Source of the DNA: Mayamaea pseudoterrestris
Lineage: Eukaryota > Bacillariophyta > Bacillariophyceae > Sellaphorales > Sellaphoraceae
Assembly: GCA_027923505.1 (NCBI GenBank)
Contig: BROI01000001.1
Span: forward strand, 2,886,001-2,950,000
Reading direction: 5' to 3'
Length of the DNA stretch: 64,000 nt
Below the pieces are notes generated by a model, which did no database searches, was not told where the DNA came from, and saw only the letters and a program-made list of their open reading frames with translations. The position numbers were made by a program, and so were the translations under genes. How positions within the stretch are numbered: position 1 is the stretch's first letter; each line of letters opens with the position of its first letter. Positions 1 to 10,155 of this stretch are shown here, piece after piece.

Positions 1-1599
1 TGCTACGCCACTGCCTTGCTTGTCCTTTACCAGTTTGTCCGGATAGTCCAAATCTGATGGCTTGGCCTTGAATCGAATCACTTCCTTGTTCAAGGTTGAA
101 TTGGCGCAAAAGATGAGTCGCTCCTGCGCATCCTTGACGACGCTGCTCATGGCCCGCGCGGCTGCCAAGGTTGTCGGCGACGAGCTGGCCATGCTTCGTT
201 CCTCGCGCAAAACACTGACAATTTGGCAAAGCGTATCCAAGTCCACCATGGTTACGAGTGAGCGGCGAACAGTACGATGAAAAGCACTACAGAGTGAAGC
301 CAAGTAGTCTTGAAACTCCTTGTCATGGTAGACTGACTCATCTGGTCGCGACTTGTTAAGTGTGTTTGTAGCATCATCCTTCTTTTCCTCGCCAAAGAAA
401 TCCAAGTACAAGGAAGTTTCCACTGTACATAGACGAATCATGAATACACTCGCCAGCCTCGTCATTCCAACAGGTCCATGCTGCTGCTGGAGCGTATCCA
501 TGTGCGAGCGCACCGTCAATGTCAACAAGGACGAGCGATTGCTGCAATAGGTATTGCGACAAAGCAACAGCAGTTCATGATACTTTTCGCTCCGATGTAA
601 GCGAGCCTTGACCATGGACAGTAGTCGCTGTGATCGAGAGGAAATACCATGGAATCGCGTGTAAATCAAGGAAGCCTCCAATTGATCCGCCGAAATGGGC
701 ACCTTGGCTGTATTCAACGCCGACGCTACTTGCGTTGTAGTTGTCGCAATCCGCTCGGCAATGGCTTCCTTGATCAAATCAAGGGCGGCATCCTGAAGAA
801 TTAATGCGCGACGAAAGTATTCCAGGCTGCCACTCTCGAGTTGCTTGTCTTGGTGTCGCTTGGTTTCAACGAGCAAGACTGCCTTTCCTCCGCTTTCGCG
901 CTCAAAAAAGTCACAAGCGTCGTCAATATCGTCCAGCGTTTGGCCAAACTCATCGTCATCGACCTTGATCCTCGCCAATCCGCGAATCACAGTCTTGCTT
1001 TTGAACAAGACACCAACTAATACGCCAATCTTGTCAATGGCATCATAATGCTTGAGCGGCAATCCGATTTCCTCGGCGTGACGCATCAACAGTTCCTGCT
1101 CCTCCTGCAACTGATCAGCCGCTGCCGAAAGCTCGCCGGAATGCTTGAGCAATTGCGCGTGTCGATTGGAAACGTCGGAGCAAATATTTATTGTAGCTCG
1201 GAGCGCGAGCTTGAGCGAGGTTGTGTGCTTAAGTTGGTGCGAAAGTAGCGTGCACGTCGTCGTGGCTTGCTGGAGTGTTTTGTTGTTATTGCTTATATTG
1301 TCGCAGATGGTGTCTTGTAATTCAATATCAGAATGGGAAGAAGCGTGATTGTATCGATCCATTGGTGGAAGCATGGCGCGAGAAATGCTGCTACTGCTGC
1401 TCATTTCCTTCCCTTCATTCTCCTGCTTGCTGGCTGCGGCTCGCGCTGTCGGACCCGCCGTCAAGGACGCCAAGCGACTCAAACGAGCGATCTGAGCGGC
1501 TGATCTTGGAGCAAAGGTTTCGTACGATATATTACTGGAGAGGCCGCGAGAAGCAGCATGATTTGGTGAGAGCGGTAAAGGCGAGGGAAGAGAGGCCAT
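1..1599 (-). CDS. COG3: Conserved oligomeric Golgi complex subunit 3 (COG3/Sec34), C-terminus cut by window edge
   Basis: The minus-strand frame is open from an ATG at 1599 to the window start (533 codons, no stop), so the gene continues outside. COG3 is a lobe-A subunit of the COG tethering complex, which captures retrograde vesicles at the Golgi. Family hallmarks are an N-terminal helical stretch ending in EIGLPLKHYDAIDKIGVLV, then a block like the COG3 segment with a DDACDFF core and ALDLIKEAI, and a third block with YTRFHGISSRSQRL and a Leu-rich segment (LLLLCRNTYCSNRSSLL). The first roughly 90 residues are Ser/Ala-rich and look disordered. No intron is needed. It is divergent from the MaoC-like gene at 1702, sharing a promoter of only about 100 bp. 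COG6 also lies in this window at 45768. Family assignment is by remembered motifs, not by a search. Confidence 0.8.
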   Translation of the reverse strand, partial: MASLPSPLPLSPNHAASRGLSSNISYETFAPRSAAQIARLSRLASLTAGPTARAAASKQENEGKEMSSSSSISRAMLPPMDRYNHASSHSDIELQDTICDNISNNNKTLQQATTTCTLLSHQLKHTTSLKLALRATINICSDVSNRHAQLLKHSGELSAAADQLQEEQELLMRHAEEIGLPLKHYDAIDKIGVLVGVLFKSKTVIRGLARIKVDDDEFGQTLDDIDDACDFFERESGGKAVLLVETKRHQDKQLESGSLEYFRRALILQDAALDLIKEAIAERIATTTTQVASALNTAKVPISADQLEASLIYTRFHGISSRSQRLLSMVKARLHRSEKYHELLLLCRNTYCSNRSSLLTLTVRSHMDTLQQQHGPVGMTRLASVFMIRLCTVETSLYLDFFGEEKKDDATNTLNKSRPDESVYHDKEFQDYLASLCSAFHRTVRRSLVTMVDLDTLCQIVSVLREERSMASSSPTTLAAARAMSSVVKDAQERLIFCANSTLNKEVIRFKAKPSDLDYPDKLVKDKQGSGVA

Positions 1600-1660
1600 G
1601 GTGAAACGTTTGCGTGTGTCTTTTCGCCGCGCCGCGCCGCGCTGTCGCGCGCAAAACACC

Positions 1661-1672
1661 TGCCACGTGGCA
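1661..1672. promoter_or_regulatory. 12-bp perfect G-box palindrome in a 102-bp bidirectional promoter
   Basis: TGCCACGTGGCA is a perfect inverted repeat around the CACGTG core, the form of G-box preferred by bZIP and some bHLH factors in plants and algae. It lies between the start codons of COG3 (1599, minus) and the MaoC-like gene (1702, plus), so it could serve both. The neighbouring stretch 1624-1651 is built from CGCCG/CGCG steps. That the site is bound is inference. Confidence 0.5.
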
Positions 1673-1701
1673 ACAATACAGCTTGCGATCAGAAAAGCTC
1701 G

Positions 1702-3088
1702 ATGACCATGAGGATCTTTGCGGTTGCTCACTCATCGATCCGACGACCTCTATGGGCAGACAAGACTCTTTTTTCTCGTCGTTTGCATCAGGGTTTAAAT
1801 GGATCTGCCGCCGTACGAATTCAGTCTTCCGACTCGAACTCGAACGCTACACAAACTCCAACGACGACATCAGCAAATCTTCTCTATGGATCGCCTCTTG
1901 ATCATGCCATCGATTTGCGCAACGTTAGACCAGGAGACCGGCTTGACATTCCGTACGAGCTCACTGTATCGGATACACTCCAAGATTTTTGGTCGGCTGC
2001 CTTTTTTGATCAGTCAAGGATTCATTCCAGCACGCCATTTTGTCGTAAAATGGGTCTTCAGGATCGAGTTCTTCCATTCTCGCTGGCCTTGTTTTTGACC
2101 AGTAGCATGTCGCACGCCGATGCCGCCAAGGTACAAGTTGGCTTTGGAAAGGTCAATTACCTGTGGCCCATCTTCTCCGGAGACACGCTTACGTAAGATC
2201 AATATACTCCCCTGTTTGCTCGATAAATTAGCGATTGCTTCTTTGCGCTCACTTCCGGTTTCCTTCATACTGCCCGACAGCAAAGCTTTTACAGTAAATC
2301 AAGTTCGGAATACATCTGATGGAAACCATTCGATCATTTCGTTTACCTGCGATTTAATTAACCAGCGCGGGCGCTTGTGCATGCGAGCCAACAAGCACAT
2401 GCTCTTTCAGTTTAGTCTTCCAGAAACCACGTCGTCAATTACTTATCAGGACGAAACGGAAGCTCCAGTCAACAAGCACGTATTTCGTGACCATCTACTG
2501 TCCAAGGCAAATACGGTTTTGGCGGAACAGCCGAGTCACTCGCTGGCTCGGTTGGAAGCCGGTCAGGTTGTTTTGCATTCACTTTCGCGGTCGCTAACCT
2601 TCACACAAACCCAGCAACTCGCGTCCTTGGCGCGTCTGACGCATGAGCGCCATTTTGACATTCGCAAATATGACGCAAAGACGGAAATATTAGTGCCTGG
2701 TGGTCTAGTCCTTGGACTATGCTTGTCGGCGTGTTCGCGCGACTTGCACGAAGTGTTACACGAAGAGATTTTGTCAAGTGCCTACATTAATGCATGTCAT
2801 CCGGACAATATGGTGGGAGCTATTAGCTTTGTGAGTGCCGTGGATGATAACTTGCCTGGCGACTTGGAAGTTGTGACGATTACTACACTCGGTGTCAAAG
2901 GAGTGAACGTGAAGCGAGATTTGGATGGAATCGGCATACCAGCAGCTTTATTTAAGCCGGGCTTGTTTACCAAAGAGATGGAGCAGATTTGCAAAGAGTC
3001 TTGCCCGACGCTGAGCAACAAAATTGTAATTCAAGTGGTGAGAAAGATACTGCGACAGACGAACCATCGCCAAGTCTTCTTGTTGTGA
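1702..3088 (+). CDS. MaoC-like double hotdog-fold protein (dehydratase/hydratase family)
   Basis: Two exons, 1702-2192 and 2281-3088, joined by an 88-nt GT-AG intron, give 432 residues. The junction restores a run reading GDTLT/KAFTVNQVR, a typical MaoC strand. The N-terminus (MTMRIFAVAHSSIRRPLW) is basic and Ser-rich like a mitochondrial presequence. Residues of about 70-250 form a first hotdog unit (RPGDRLDIPYELTVSD, then the long helix, then VGFGKVNYLWPIFSGDTLT). A second, more degenerate unit follows (GQVVLHSLSRSLTFTQTQ, then VPGGLVLGLCLSACSRDL). MaoC-like proteins hydrate or dehydrate acyl thioesters or act structurally in fatty acid and polyketide metabolism. I cannot tell which chain length or direction applies here, and the usual Asp/His pair is not clearly conserved. 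Divergent from COG3. Confidence 0.6.
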
Positions 3089-3163
3089 AGACAGTACAGT
3101 AATTCGTATGTGTCTTTACCGCACCGGTAGGTTACATTAATGTCACTAATTTTTCAATTACTG

Positions 3164-6085
3164 TCATGCTCGCTGGAGCTGTCGAAGCAAGTCCTTTACT
3201 TGATGACCCGCCTCATCCAAATTCGTGGCAAGTAGAATTGTAGCGTAAAAATCATTATCCATTGCAATTATGTCGAAACCCAAACTTTGGATGAGTTCGA
3301 CACCGCCATTTGCCCTGGTGATGCAATCCGCAACTTTGTTGCTCAGCTTGACACACCTATATTTAGGGTTGTAAGGAGCCTTGGCGGCATTTTTAATGTA
3401 GGCCAAAGCCGTTTTGAGAACCTCGTTTACGGATGTGCGCTCGCTACGGCTTAGCACTTGATGAAGAACTGCGGTTGGGCCAATATCTTCATCCTTTGCT
3501 AAAACAAACTCAACTCCACTTGATGAAGAGTCTGCCCCATCAGCAGCTTCGACGGGTTCCTTTTCGATCCGATGCAAGTATGGGACACTTTCTTCAGCAC
3601 CTTCGGTCACACGGTGCATCATGTCGTCGACGCATGAGATTTTGAGCATTTTAATCATCTCTTTGGTGGCCTCTGGCACACGATTAAACCATGATTGAAG
3701 CAGTGCCTCAATACCATGTTCTCCACTGCGGCAAGCTTGTAATATTTCCCCTCGTGCCGTCAAATTATCCGAAACAACATTACCAGACAGAGAGTCTAGC
3801 ACAACGATTGACGGAACACCTCGAATACCATACGCTCTCGATAGCATGTCTTTGTAATGGACTACGGATGAGAATGGGATAGCCAGCCATGGCATTGAAG
3901 CGAAATAAGTAAAGAAGCTTGCTTGATCGCGATCCGAACTGACGAAAACAACCTCCAACCCATGGGTGGAAAATACTTCTTTTAAATGCGAATACATTCC
4001 GGCCAGCATCGGTGTAAACGATCGGCAGGCTGTTATCAAAAGTAAGTACGGCATGAGTTTGGTGATTTACGTTCAACAAGACAACAACGCCAAGTCACAC
4101 AACTCACGTCCACACCAGTGTGCACTAAAGTAAAGTGCGACTAGACGAGAACCCGATAAGGCAGAAGCTGTATCTACTGCAGTTGGTCCTTGTAATTCGG
4201 GCTTCTTTATTAACTGTGATCCAAGCAGTTGGATGTAGAATTCATGATTGATCGGCACCTCAAACGAACCCGACGAGCGTTTCGAAGATAAATCTGGTCG
4301 CGCAGCATCTTTGGGAACCAATGGAGGAGGGAGACGCAAACAAGTCGTCCAAGATTCATTGCGAGATGATGAAACTTTGGTCATGGGAAATGCCGACGCT
4401 CCAAGCAAATAAATGCTCGTGTTATTTTTCGTCGTAAAGCCCGCGCAAGCCGAGGAAGCGTGCTGGTTCTTCATAAAGTGCTCAAAAGCCTTTATCTTTT
4501 CATCCAACGTCGCGCCAAGCTGCAATGAAAGTGGCATGAACGATTCTGGAAGTCGACCCACTACACACGCTGGCCGTACATTATCGAACCGAGCAAGCTT
4601 ACACTCCCTTTGCTCAAAAGAGGTCGATTGCAGCGTCAGTCCCCGAGGAGCTTCGGCAAAGGAAGCGCATACAGTCCAACTGCACGGTACGGTGCTAACT
4701 ACGCCAATGAAAAGAACGCCGTTCGCCACATACTCGGTGCGAAAGCCAGCAAGTCGTTGCACGTTTCTTTGCAAAGGGTCTTCCGAACTGGAAGGTGTGT
4801 CAGGTATTCGACCTTGTACTACTACAATACGATTCTTTGGCATGGAGTCAACAAAATCAGCAAAGCGTTGCAACGACTGAAAGGACCTTGATTGCAAAAT
4901 GCATCCGAGGTAAGTTTCGTCAATGACTACCACCGACAGTGTGTTTGGGTTTCCTACTGCACAAGCGACACCAGAAACAACAATTCCATGATGCGGTGTC
5001 TTCGGATGCGGATTAACTTGTATTTTGACGGTTCCAGTTACGGGTGGATAAAACGTCTCGATGCCGAATCGTTCCGCATGGTGTTGCTCCGCTTTTGCTG
5101 CAGCAGCAGCATCGTCGTCGCCATCTTGCTTCGCCCCTGCCTCTCGGCGTAGCACCTTCCAAACCAATGAGCCACTCAAGCGGCCTTGGTCATATTCCTT
5201 CTCCCATACTGACGATGATTTCAGCTCATCCATCATTTGCGCTTCCTTCAGCAGGCGCTGATCCAGGTCGTTCCGAACCTTTGGTTTGAAGCCACGCTGA
5301 AGTATTGCGCTGCATGCCTTTATAATCACCTTGCACTCTGCTTCGGTCGAAATAATGCTCCTCCGTCGTGCTTGAAAATCAGCTTGGTGAAAGTTGCGAG
5401 TATATCGCGGCGTCACATCCAATACATGGTCCTTGGTGGCAGCAACAATCATGTTCAATTGCTTGTTCCACCCAGCTTCGTACATGCTCGGCTCGTCAAC
5501 GACGCCTTCGCAGGCATCCACCATGAGCCACGAACCATCCAAGTATACTTCGTTCCAAACGTGGTCGGTCCAGTCGCAAACGTATCGCGTATCGAGTCCG
5601 CATGCTCGCAAGTACAAACCGAAGAGGTTGGCATATTCTCCACATCGGCCCTTGCGCGTCTCTAGTAGCTTGCGAGGCGAATTGTAGCGAGGAAATGTAG
5701 TAAGAGCGTTGCATTCATTGCAAATATATACTTCAACGCGCGAAGCTGATCCCTCGCGCTCCTCCATAGTCTCTGGTCCGCGCGTCGTTTGGTGTTTGGT
5801 CGATTGGGTTTCGCAGGCTTCGCAAGCTGGTTCATTCACCCACGTCATGACGTCCCGCTTAAAGAAGCGGGCAAGCCTCTGTAGAAATCTATAGTTTTGA
5901 CTATGTATCATGTCACTCGTCTCGGAATATATACCATTGTCGTCTGCTAGCTGTGCAAAGGGAATGAGACAGCGACACTCGAGAAGCAGTAGGGGATCGT
6001 CATCCCAAGCTTGCGCCGTTTGAATAGCAGATTGAACGCGGTTTCGGAATTGCTTGGTTTTCTCGCTAGCATCTGATAAAGACAT
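3164..6085 (-). CDS. Peptide:N-glycanase fused to ILEI-like, nucleoredoxin-type thioredoxin and PUB domains
   Basis: Exons 6085-4108 and 4029-3164 with a 78-nt intron give 947 residues; splicing creates the redox motif WCGPC at 657-661. Residues about 1-300 are a transglutaminase-fold PNGase core. They carry zinc-ligand CxxC pairs (88/91 and 122/125) and a catalytic triad Cys148 (KGRCGEYANLF), His175 (DHVWNEV) and Asp190. Residues about 345-480 resemble the ILEI/FAM3 domain (LSVVVIDE, then FADFVDSMPKNRIVVV, then NGVLFIGVVS). Residues about 618-775 are a tryparedoxin/nucleoredoxin-like thioredoxin with the cis-Pro loop GIRGVPSIVVLD. Residues about 846-947 are a PUB domain (NEVLKTALAYIKNAAKAPYN). 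PNGase removes N-glycans from misfolded glycoproteins, and PUB domains bind p97/Cdc48. In animals PUB is N-terminal. Nematode PNG-1 has an N-terminal thioredoxin domain, so a redox-PNGase link has a precedent, but this order does not match either. All catalytic residues are present. Divergent from the gene at 6377. Confidence 0.85.
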
Positions 6086-6376
6086 TTTCCGGTGTGATTT
6101 ATTACACAGGTTGAATAAAGCTCCACAGCCATTGAAGTCGGTGATTCATTTCATTCGTCATGGCCATGGTGCGATTGTCCGCGACCGCACCAGATTGAAG
6201 ACTGCACGTCGCACTGTGAATGATGCATGTCGCAGCAGCAATGGGTACCTTCACGCGACCACCATGGGAACGGCATTTTTTTGTAAACCGGTCGTTGCCT
6301 TGCGTCCCATCGACGCTCACAATGGTTCGAAATATTTACAACATGCCCCTTCATCAGTCAAGGGTTGGTGATCAGG

Positions 6377-9283
6377 ATGAAGATCGTATCAACTTGCCTC
6401 CTCGCTGCTTGGTTTGGCCGTCAAATTCGTGCTGCACCGGCTGACAGTCGCAATGAGTTGCTTTATCAATTCACTCCCGAGAGTTGCGCCAAAGGCAGTT
6501 TCGCAGCCTTTCATCCATCCAGTATGTTTGAATTAAATCGAAACTTCAACCTGACCGCGTGTACGCCGACCTTGGGGATCATGTCGAATTTCGCGCCCGC
6601 GGATGCAAATTCAATTGCAGATGAAATGCTCATTTCGAATTGGACGGTGGATGAAATTTTACCAGCAATGGCATCCATACGCGGCGCTTTGAGCTTTGAA
6701 ATATGGATCAAGCCTGGAGATACAGTCATGAGTGACGATGAGCTCCGCCCTATCATGAGTATTGCTCAGCAAGGGACCGATGAAGTTCCGCTTGATTTAT
6801 CAGTCTGCTCAAAGTACCACCTGGACTTTTTACTTGGTATGCGGAGCAACTATTTGGAAGTGTACTATCGCGCGACGAGCGCCGTACTTGAACCTTGTCG
6901 GCTAATTCGTTTCGAAACGCTACTGGAACCACACCGGTTGGCTCATGTTGTAATTTCGCTCGAGAATGAAAAGCAGCAACTTTTTGTTAATGGACAAGGG
7001 CCAGTCGGAAACAGCGACATATTCGCCAGCGACTTGACTCAATGGCATTTCGACTATCGGCTCATGCTGTTAAACAATCCATCATTCTTGTCGACGCCAT
7101 GGCAAGGTACAATTTACCAGCTATCAATTTCGTCGCGAAGCGTTACAATGGTTGACGTCCAGAAAAGTTTACAGCAAGGCCTTAGATGGACGCCGCCATA
7201 TGCTCTTAACTACAGCGTCAATCTCCATGAGGATGCTGAGTCGCCTCCAGGATCGCACGCTCCGGAATGGTACGAACAGTCGCCAGCCGCCGGAGAGGCA
7301 AGGCCGATTAAATTGATGATTGGATCAATTTCACGAGATGTGCACGAGCTTCTGGCCTCGGCGGGTCTTGCACCAGCAACACCGCTGCCACCAATATATA
7401 CTTATATTACTGGGCTCCCAGACAAGGGATGCTTATATCGAACGAATGGATACAAGCTCGGCTGTGCGAATGAAACTGCACATGGCAGTCTGTTGCTCGC
7501 TGGTGCAGTCGACGACTATCTATTAGAAGTCGTCTACATTCCTCCACTCAACCTATATTCAAGTTCGCCGCACGATGCCTTCACAACAATTTACTACTGC
7601 GTTTCGGAAACCTTGTTAGCTGATGGAATTCATTGCATGTCTGCAGCGATTCGAATTATAATTCTGTCTGCCAACGACCCTCCAGTTGCGATGACGACGC
7701 ATCGAGTATCAGTTCATGAAGGATTTGAAACGCTAGACACGCCAAATATTTTGTTGAGTGGAACAGATGTGGATTTTTACGATGAAATTTCTCTGGTACA
7801 AATTACGATACCGCCCAAGCATGGGTATTTGATCTTGAGCGTTGGCAGCTTCCGCCTGGATGGGCTTGTGCATGGCGTCAAGCTATCGGATCTCAACTAC
7901 ACAGTTTCAGGCACAGATTTGGTGGCTGTCAAATATATCTATCAGCCTATTGACGCAATGCCGACGGTACGCGATGACGAGGTGACTGATTCCTTTCAAT
8001 TTCGCGTTGCTGATCGGCAAGGCGTATGGTCGGGCGACGACACCGTAATGATAAAAGTCGTGTCTGCCGTGGCAGCTTCTTCGGAGGTTGCAGTGCCCAT
8101 TGAAGAAGACTCCACCGCTTCCATGAATCTGAGGTGGCTCGCCAATGATACATCCGGATATAATCGTCGATTGAGATTTTTAATAGAGTCACTTCCTCCG
8201 ACCGAGACGGGAACGTTGTTTGATAGTTTGACAGGCCGAATTATTTTGCAGGGTACATTGGCTGGGCAGGTACTTGAATATCCGTACCAGGACGGCGCCT
8301 ACTTTACATTTGTTCCTGCTTTGAACTACTGCAATTCTCAAGCGATGAATGCTTCATTATCCACCACTTTTCGAGCGGTCGCCTTCAATGATGCACAGCG
8401 CGTGGTCAGTGCATCGGCAAGGCATGAACAACACTTGCTTGTAAAGTGTCATATCGACGCGCTAGTCGCTAAGATCCCAACAAAAGATGTTTCGGCACGA
8501 GTGATTCGACTGCCCAAATCCGTCGACACCCTTTGCTATGGCCATGTGTATAATTCAGACGTTGCAAGCATATCGATGTGTGACGACAAAGCAATCTTCT
8601 TTAATGGCATCGAGATTGAAAGCCGGGACGACGATTCTCAAGTAGTGTGTGTGTCCATCACGACTCGCATCGGATTTGTATCATTCAATTCACACGCTTG
8701 GGATTTGACACTGCCTATACACGGTCGACGCTCTCTCACACGCAACACTACATTTTACGCAATGGCCGGCGATCTGTCGATTATTTTTGCAAACCTTCAA
8801 TACCAGGCATTCGACTCTGGCATCGATAAAATTGACATCATGCTGCAATACGGTTCTTGTCGTGACGCCACGCGTCTTTCTGTGGCTCCCCAGCCATTGG
8901 AAAATTCCAATTGTCAGATTATTCGTCGGCAAATCACTGTCCATGCTGCAGCGAGCAGCGAGGCTCGCTGGCCTAATGAGCAAATTGCTGTGAACTTCCC
9001 CTGGCAAATGCTTCTTTGTTGGTTTGGATACCCGGCACTATACTACGTATATGTCCGTCTCAGCGGGCATTGGATTGTTGGAAAAAGTGGGGATTGCGAT
9101 GGAGATGATGTAACCTTAACTGAAGGCGAGGCGCCACCAATGTGGATCCAGTACATGAGCGAAGAAGGTGACTATTACTACGAAAATACAGACACCCATG
9201 CCGTCACATGGCTAGCTCCTGTTGGCGAACGTTTCATTCCCTGGTCGACTTTACGGAAGTCTGAAACGGACGACATGGCATAA
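6377..9283 (+). CDS. Secreted/type I membrane protein: LamG-like domain, cadherin/CSPG-like repeats, C-terminal WW domain
   Basis: One exon of 968 codons from the ATG at 6377, which opens a signal peptide (MKIVSTCLLAAWFGRQIRAAPA). An earlier in-frame codon at 6365 is TTG. Residues about 90-270 look like a concanavalin A/LamG sandwich (SFEIWIKPGD, then QQLFVNGQGPVGN, then QGTIYQLSISSRS). The middle holds tandem CSPG/cadherin-like repeats (ILSANDPPVA, SGTDVDFYDEIS, IPPKHGYLILS) with many N-glycosylation sequons. A hydrophobic segment near 880 (WQMLLCWFGYPALYYVYV) is a likely membrane span. It is followed by a WW domain at about 920-950 with both Trp residues and the YYY core (PPMWIQYM, GDYYYENTD, AVTWLAP). 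The arrangement implies an extracellular adhesion or ligand-binding part and a cytosolic proline-motif reader. Its partner is unknown. Confidence 0.65.
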   Translation: MKIVSTCLLAAWFGRQIRAAPADSRNELLYQFTPESCAKGSFAAFHPSSMFELNRNFNLTACTPTLGIMSNFAPADANSIADEMLISNWTVDEILPAMASIRGALSFEIWIKPGDTVMSDDELRPIMSIAQQGTDEVPLDLSVCSKYHLDFLLGMRSNYLEVYYRATSAVLEPCRLIRFETLLEPHRLAHVVISLENEKQQLFVNGQGPVGNSDIFASDLTQWHFDYRLMLLNNPSFLSTPWQGTIYQLSISSRSVTMVDVQKSLQQGLRWTPPYALNYSVNLHEDAESPPGSHAPEWYEQSPAAGEARPIKLMIGSISRDVHELLASAGLAPATPLPPIYTYITGLPDKGCLYRTNGYKLGCANETAHGSLLLAGAVDDYLLEVVYIPPLNLYSSSPHDAFTTIYYCVSETLLADGIHCMSAAIRIIILSANDPPVAMTTHRVSVHEGFETLDTPNILLSGTDVDFYDEISLVQITIPPKHGYLILSVGSFRLDGLVHGVKLSDLNYTVSGTDLVAVKYIYQPIDAMPTVRDDEVTDSFQFRVADRQGVWSGDDTVMIKVVSAVAASSEVAVPIEEDSTASMNLRWLANDTSGYNRRLRFLIESLPPTETGTLFDSLTGRIILQGTLAGQVLEYPYQDGAYFTFVPALNYCNSQAMNASLSTTFRAVAFNDAQRVVSASARHEQHLLVKCHIDALVAKIPTKDVSARVIRLPKSVDTLCYGHVYNSDVASISMCDDKAIFFNGIEIESRDDDSQVVCVSITTRIGFVSFNSHAWDLTLPIHGRRSLTRNTTFYAMAGDLSIIFANLQYQAFDSGIDKIDIMLQYGSCRDATRLSVAPQPLENSNCQIIRRQITVHAAASSEARWPNEQIAVNFPWQMLLCWFGYPALYYVYVRLSGHWIVGKSGDCDGDDVTLTEGEAPPMWIQYMSEEGDYYYENTDTHAVTWLAPVGERFIPWSTLRKSETDDMA

Positions 9284-9320
9284 GATTTAATGTGCGTAGC
9301 AGGTAGCGGTGAGATTAATT

Positions 9321-9871
9321 CTAATTCTCCGGCTTGACTTTACAATAAAAGCTATCATAGAGTCCCGTTGGTTCCTCTTCAACCACCTTCACGACACTGA
9401 CAACCTGACTCATCCCAATCTTCTTGTCCGCCTTTTTACACCATCTTAAAAAACCGTCTACGAATTGCCGCTTTCCCTCGACGTAGATTTCAGCCTTGTC
9501 TGTCTCGTCCGGATTGGTCATCATTCCATTCAGTTTTCTAAATTTGCTTGCCTTGATTTCAGTATTAGAGTCGACTGTTAGAAATGTATCTGTAAACCAA
9601 TAAGTCGCCGCCTCACACTCCAATCATCGCCCTGTCACACGAACAAACGCACCTCATTGACCACGCAGCAACGGTAGTAGCCTCCTTGCACATCACCTTC
9701 CACGTAAACTCGTACAGCTATGATTTCGTCCTTTTCTTTGCTTGTGGTAGCTTCTGCTTCTAGGTGCATACGACATTGCCTGTTGCGGGAAACGACTAAT
9801 GGAACGAATGCGTGTGACACTGCCAGCAAGAGGCTAACTACCGCTAGTATGGCTGGTTGTTTGCAATACAT
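9321..9871 (-). CDS. Acylphosphatase-like protein with heterokont plastid presequence
   Basis: Exons 9871-9653 and 9611-9321 give 169 residues. The ATG at 9871 starts a signal peptide (MYCKQPAILAVVSLLLAV) ending in SHAF|VPLVV, the aromatic +1 residue typical of heterokont plastid import. The mature part matches acylphosphatase: VRVYVEGDVQGGYYR (phosphate cradle and catalytic Arg), then MMTNPDE (catalytic Asn), then AEIYVEG, FVDGFLRWCKK and VVSVVKVVEEEP. Acylphosphatases hydrolyse carboxyl-phosphate bonds such as in acetyl or carbamoyl phosphate. The usual Val in QGVxFR/QGVxYR is Gly here, and an insertion of about 15 residues follows the first helix. The intron is only 41 nt, the shortest in the window, and its acceptor is GAG rather than CAG/TAG. 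It is needed to keep the domain in frame, so I accept it with some caution. Confidence 0.7.
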
Positions 9872-10155
9872 CAATTTATGTACTAGCACGTCGATGAAAG
9901 TGAGCGCTGATTCAGTGTTTGCAGGCTTCCGAAAGCAGCAAGAGCAAGGCAGAGATAAATGAAAGTGAGATGATAACACTTGGATCTATTGTGAAGGTCG
10001 ATTGGCCATCATGGTCGTGTCGCACCAAAACGTCATCGTCGAGTGCTTTAGCTATCTTCATTCACAGGCGCAGGTCTACGGTAGTAAAGCAATTGCAAAT
10101 TTCTCGTAGGTATTAAGCGTAAATATAATATGTAAGGCATTATTGTAGATAGAAA

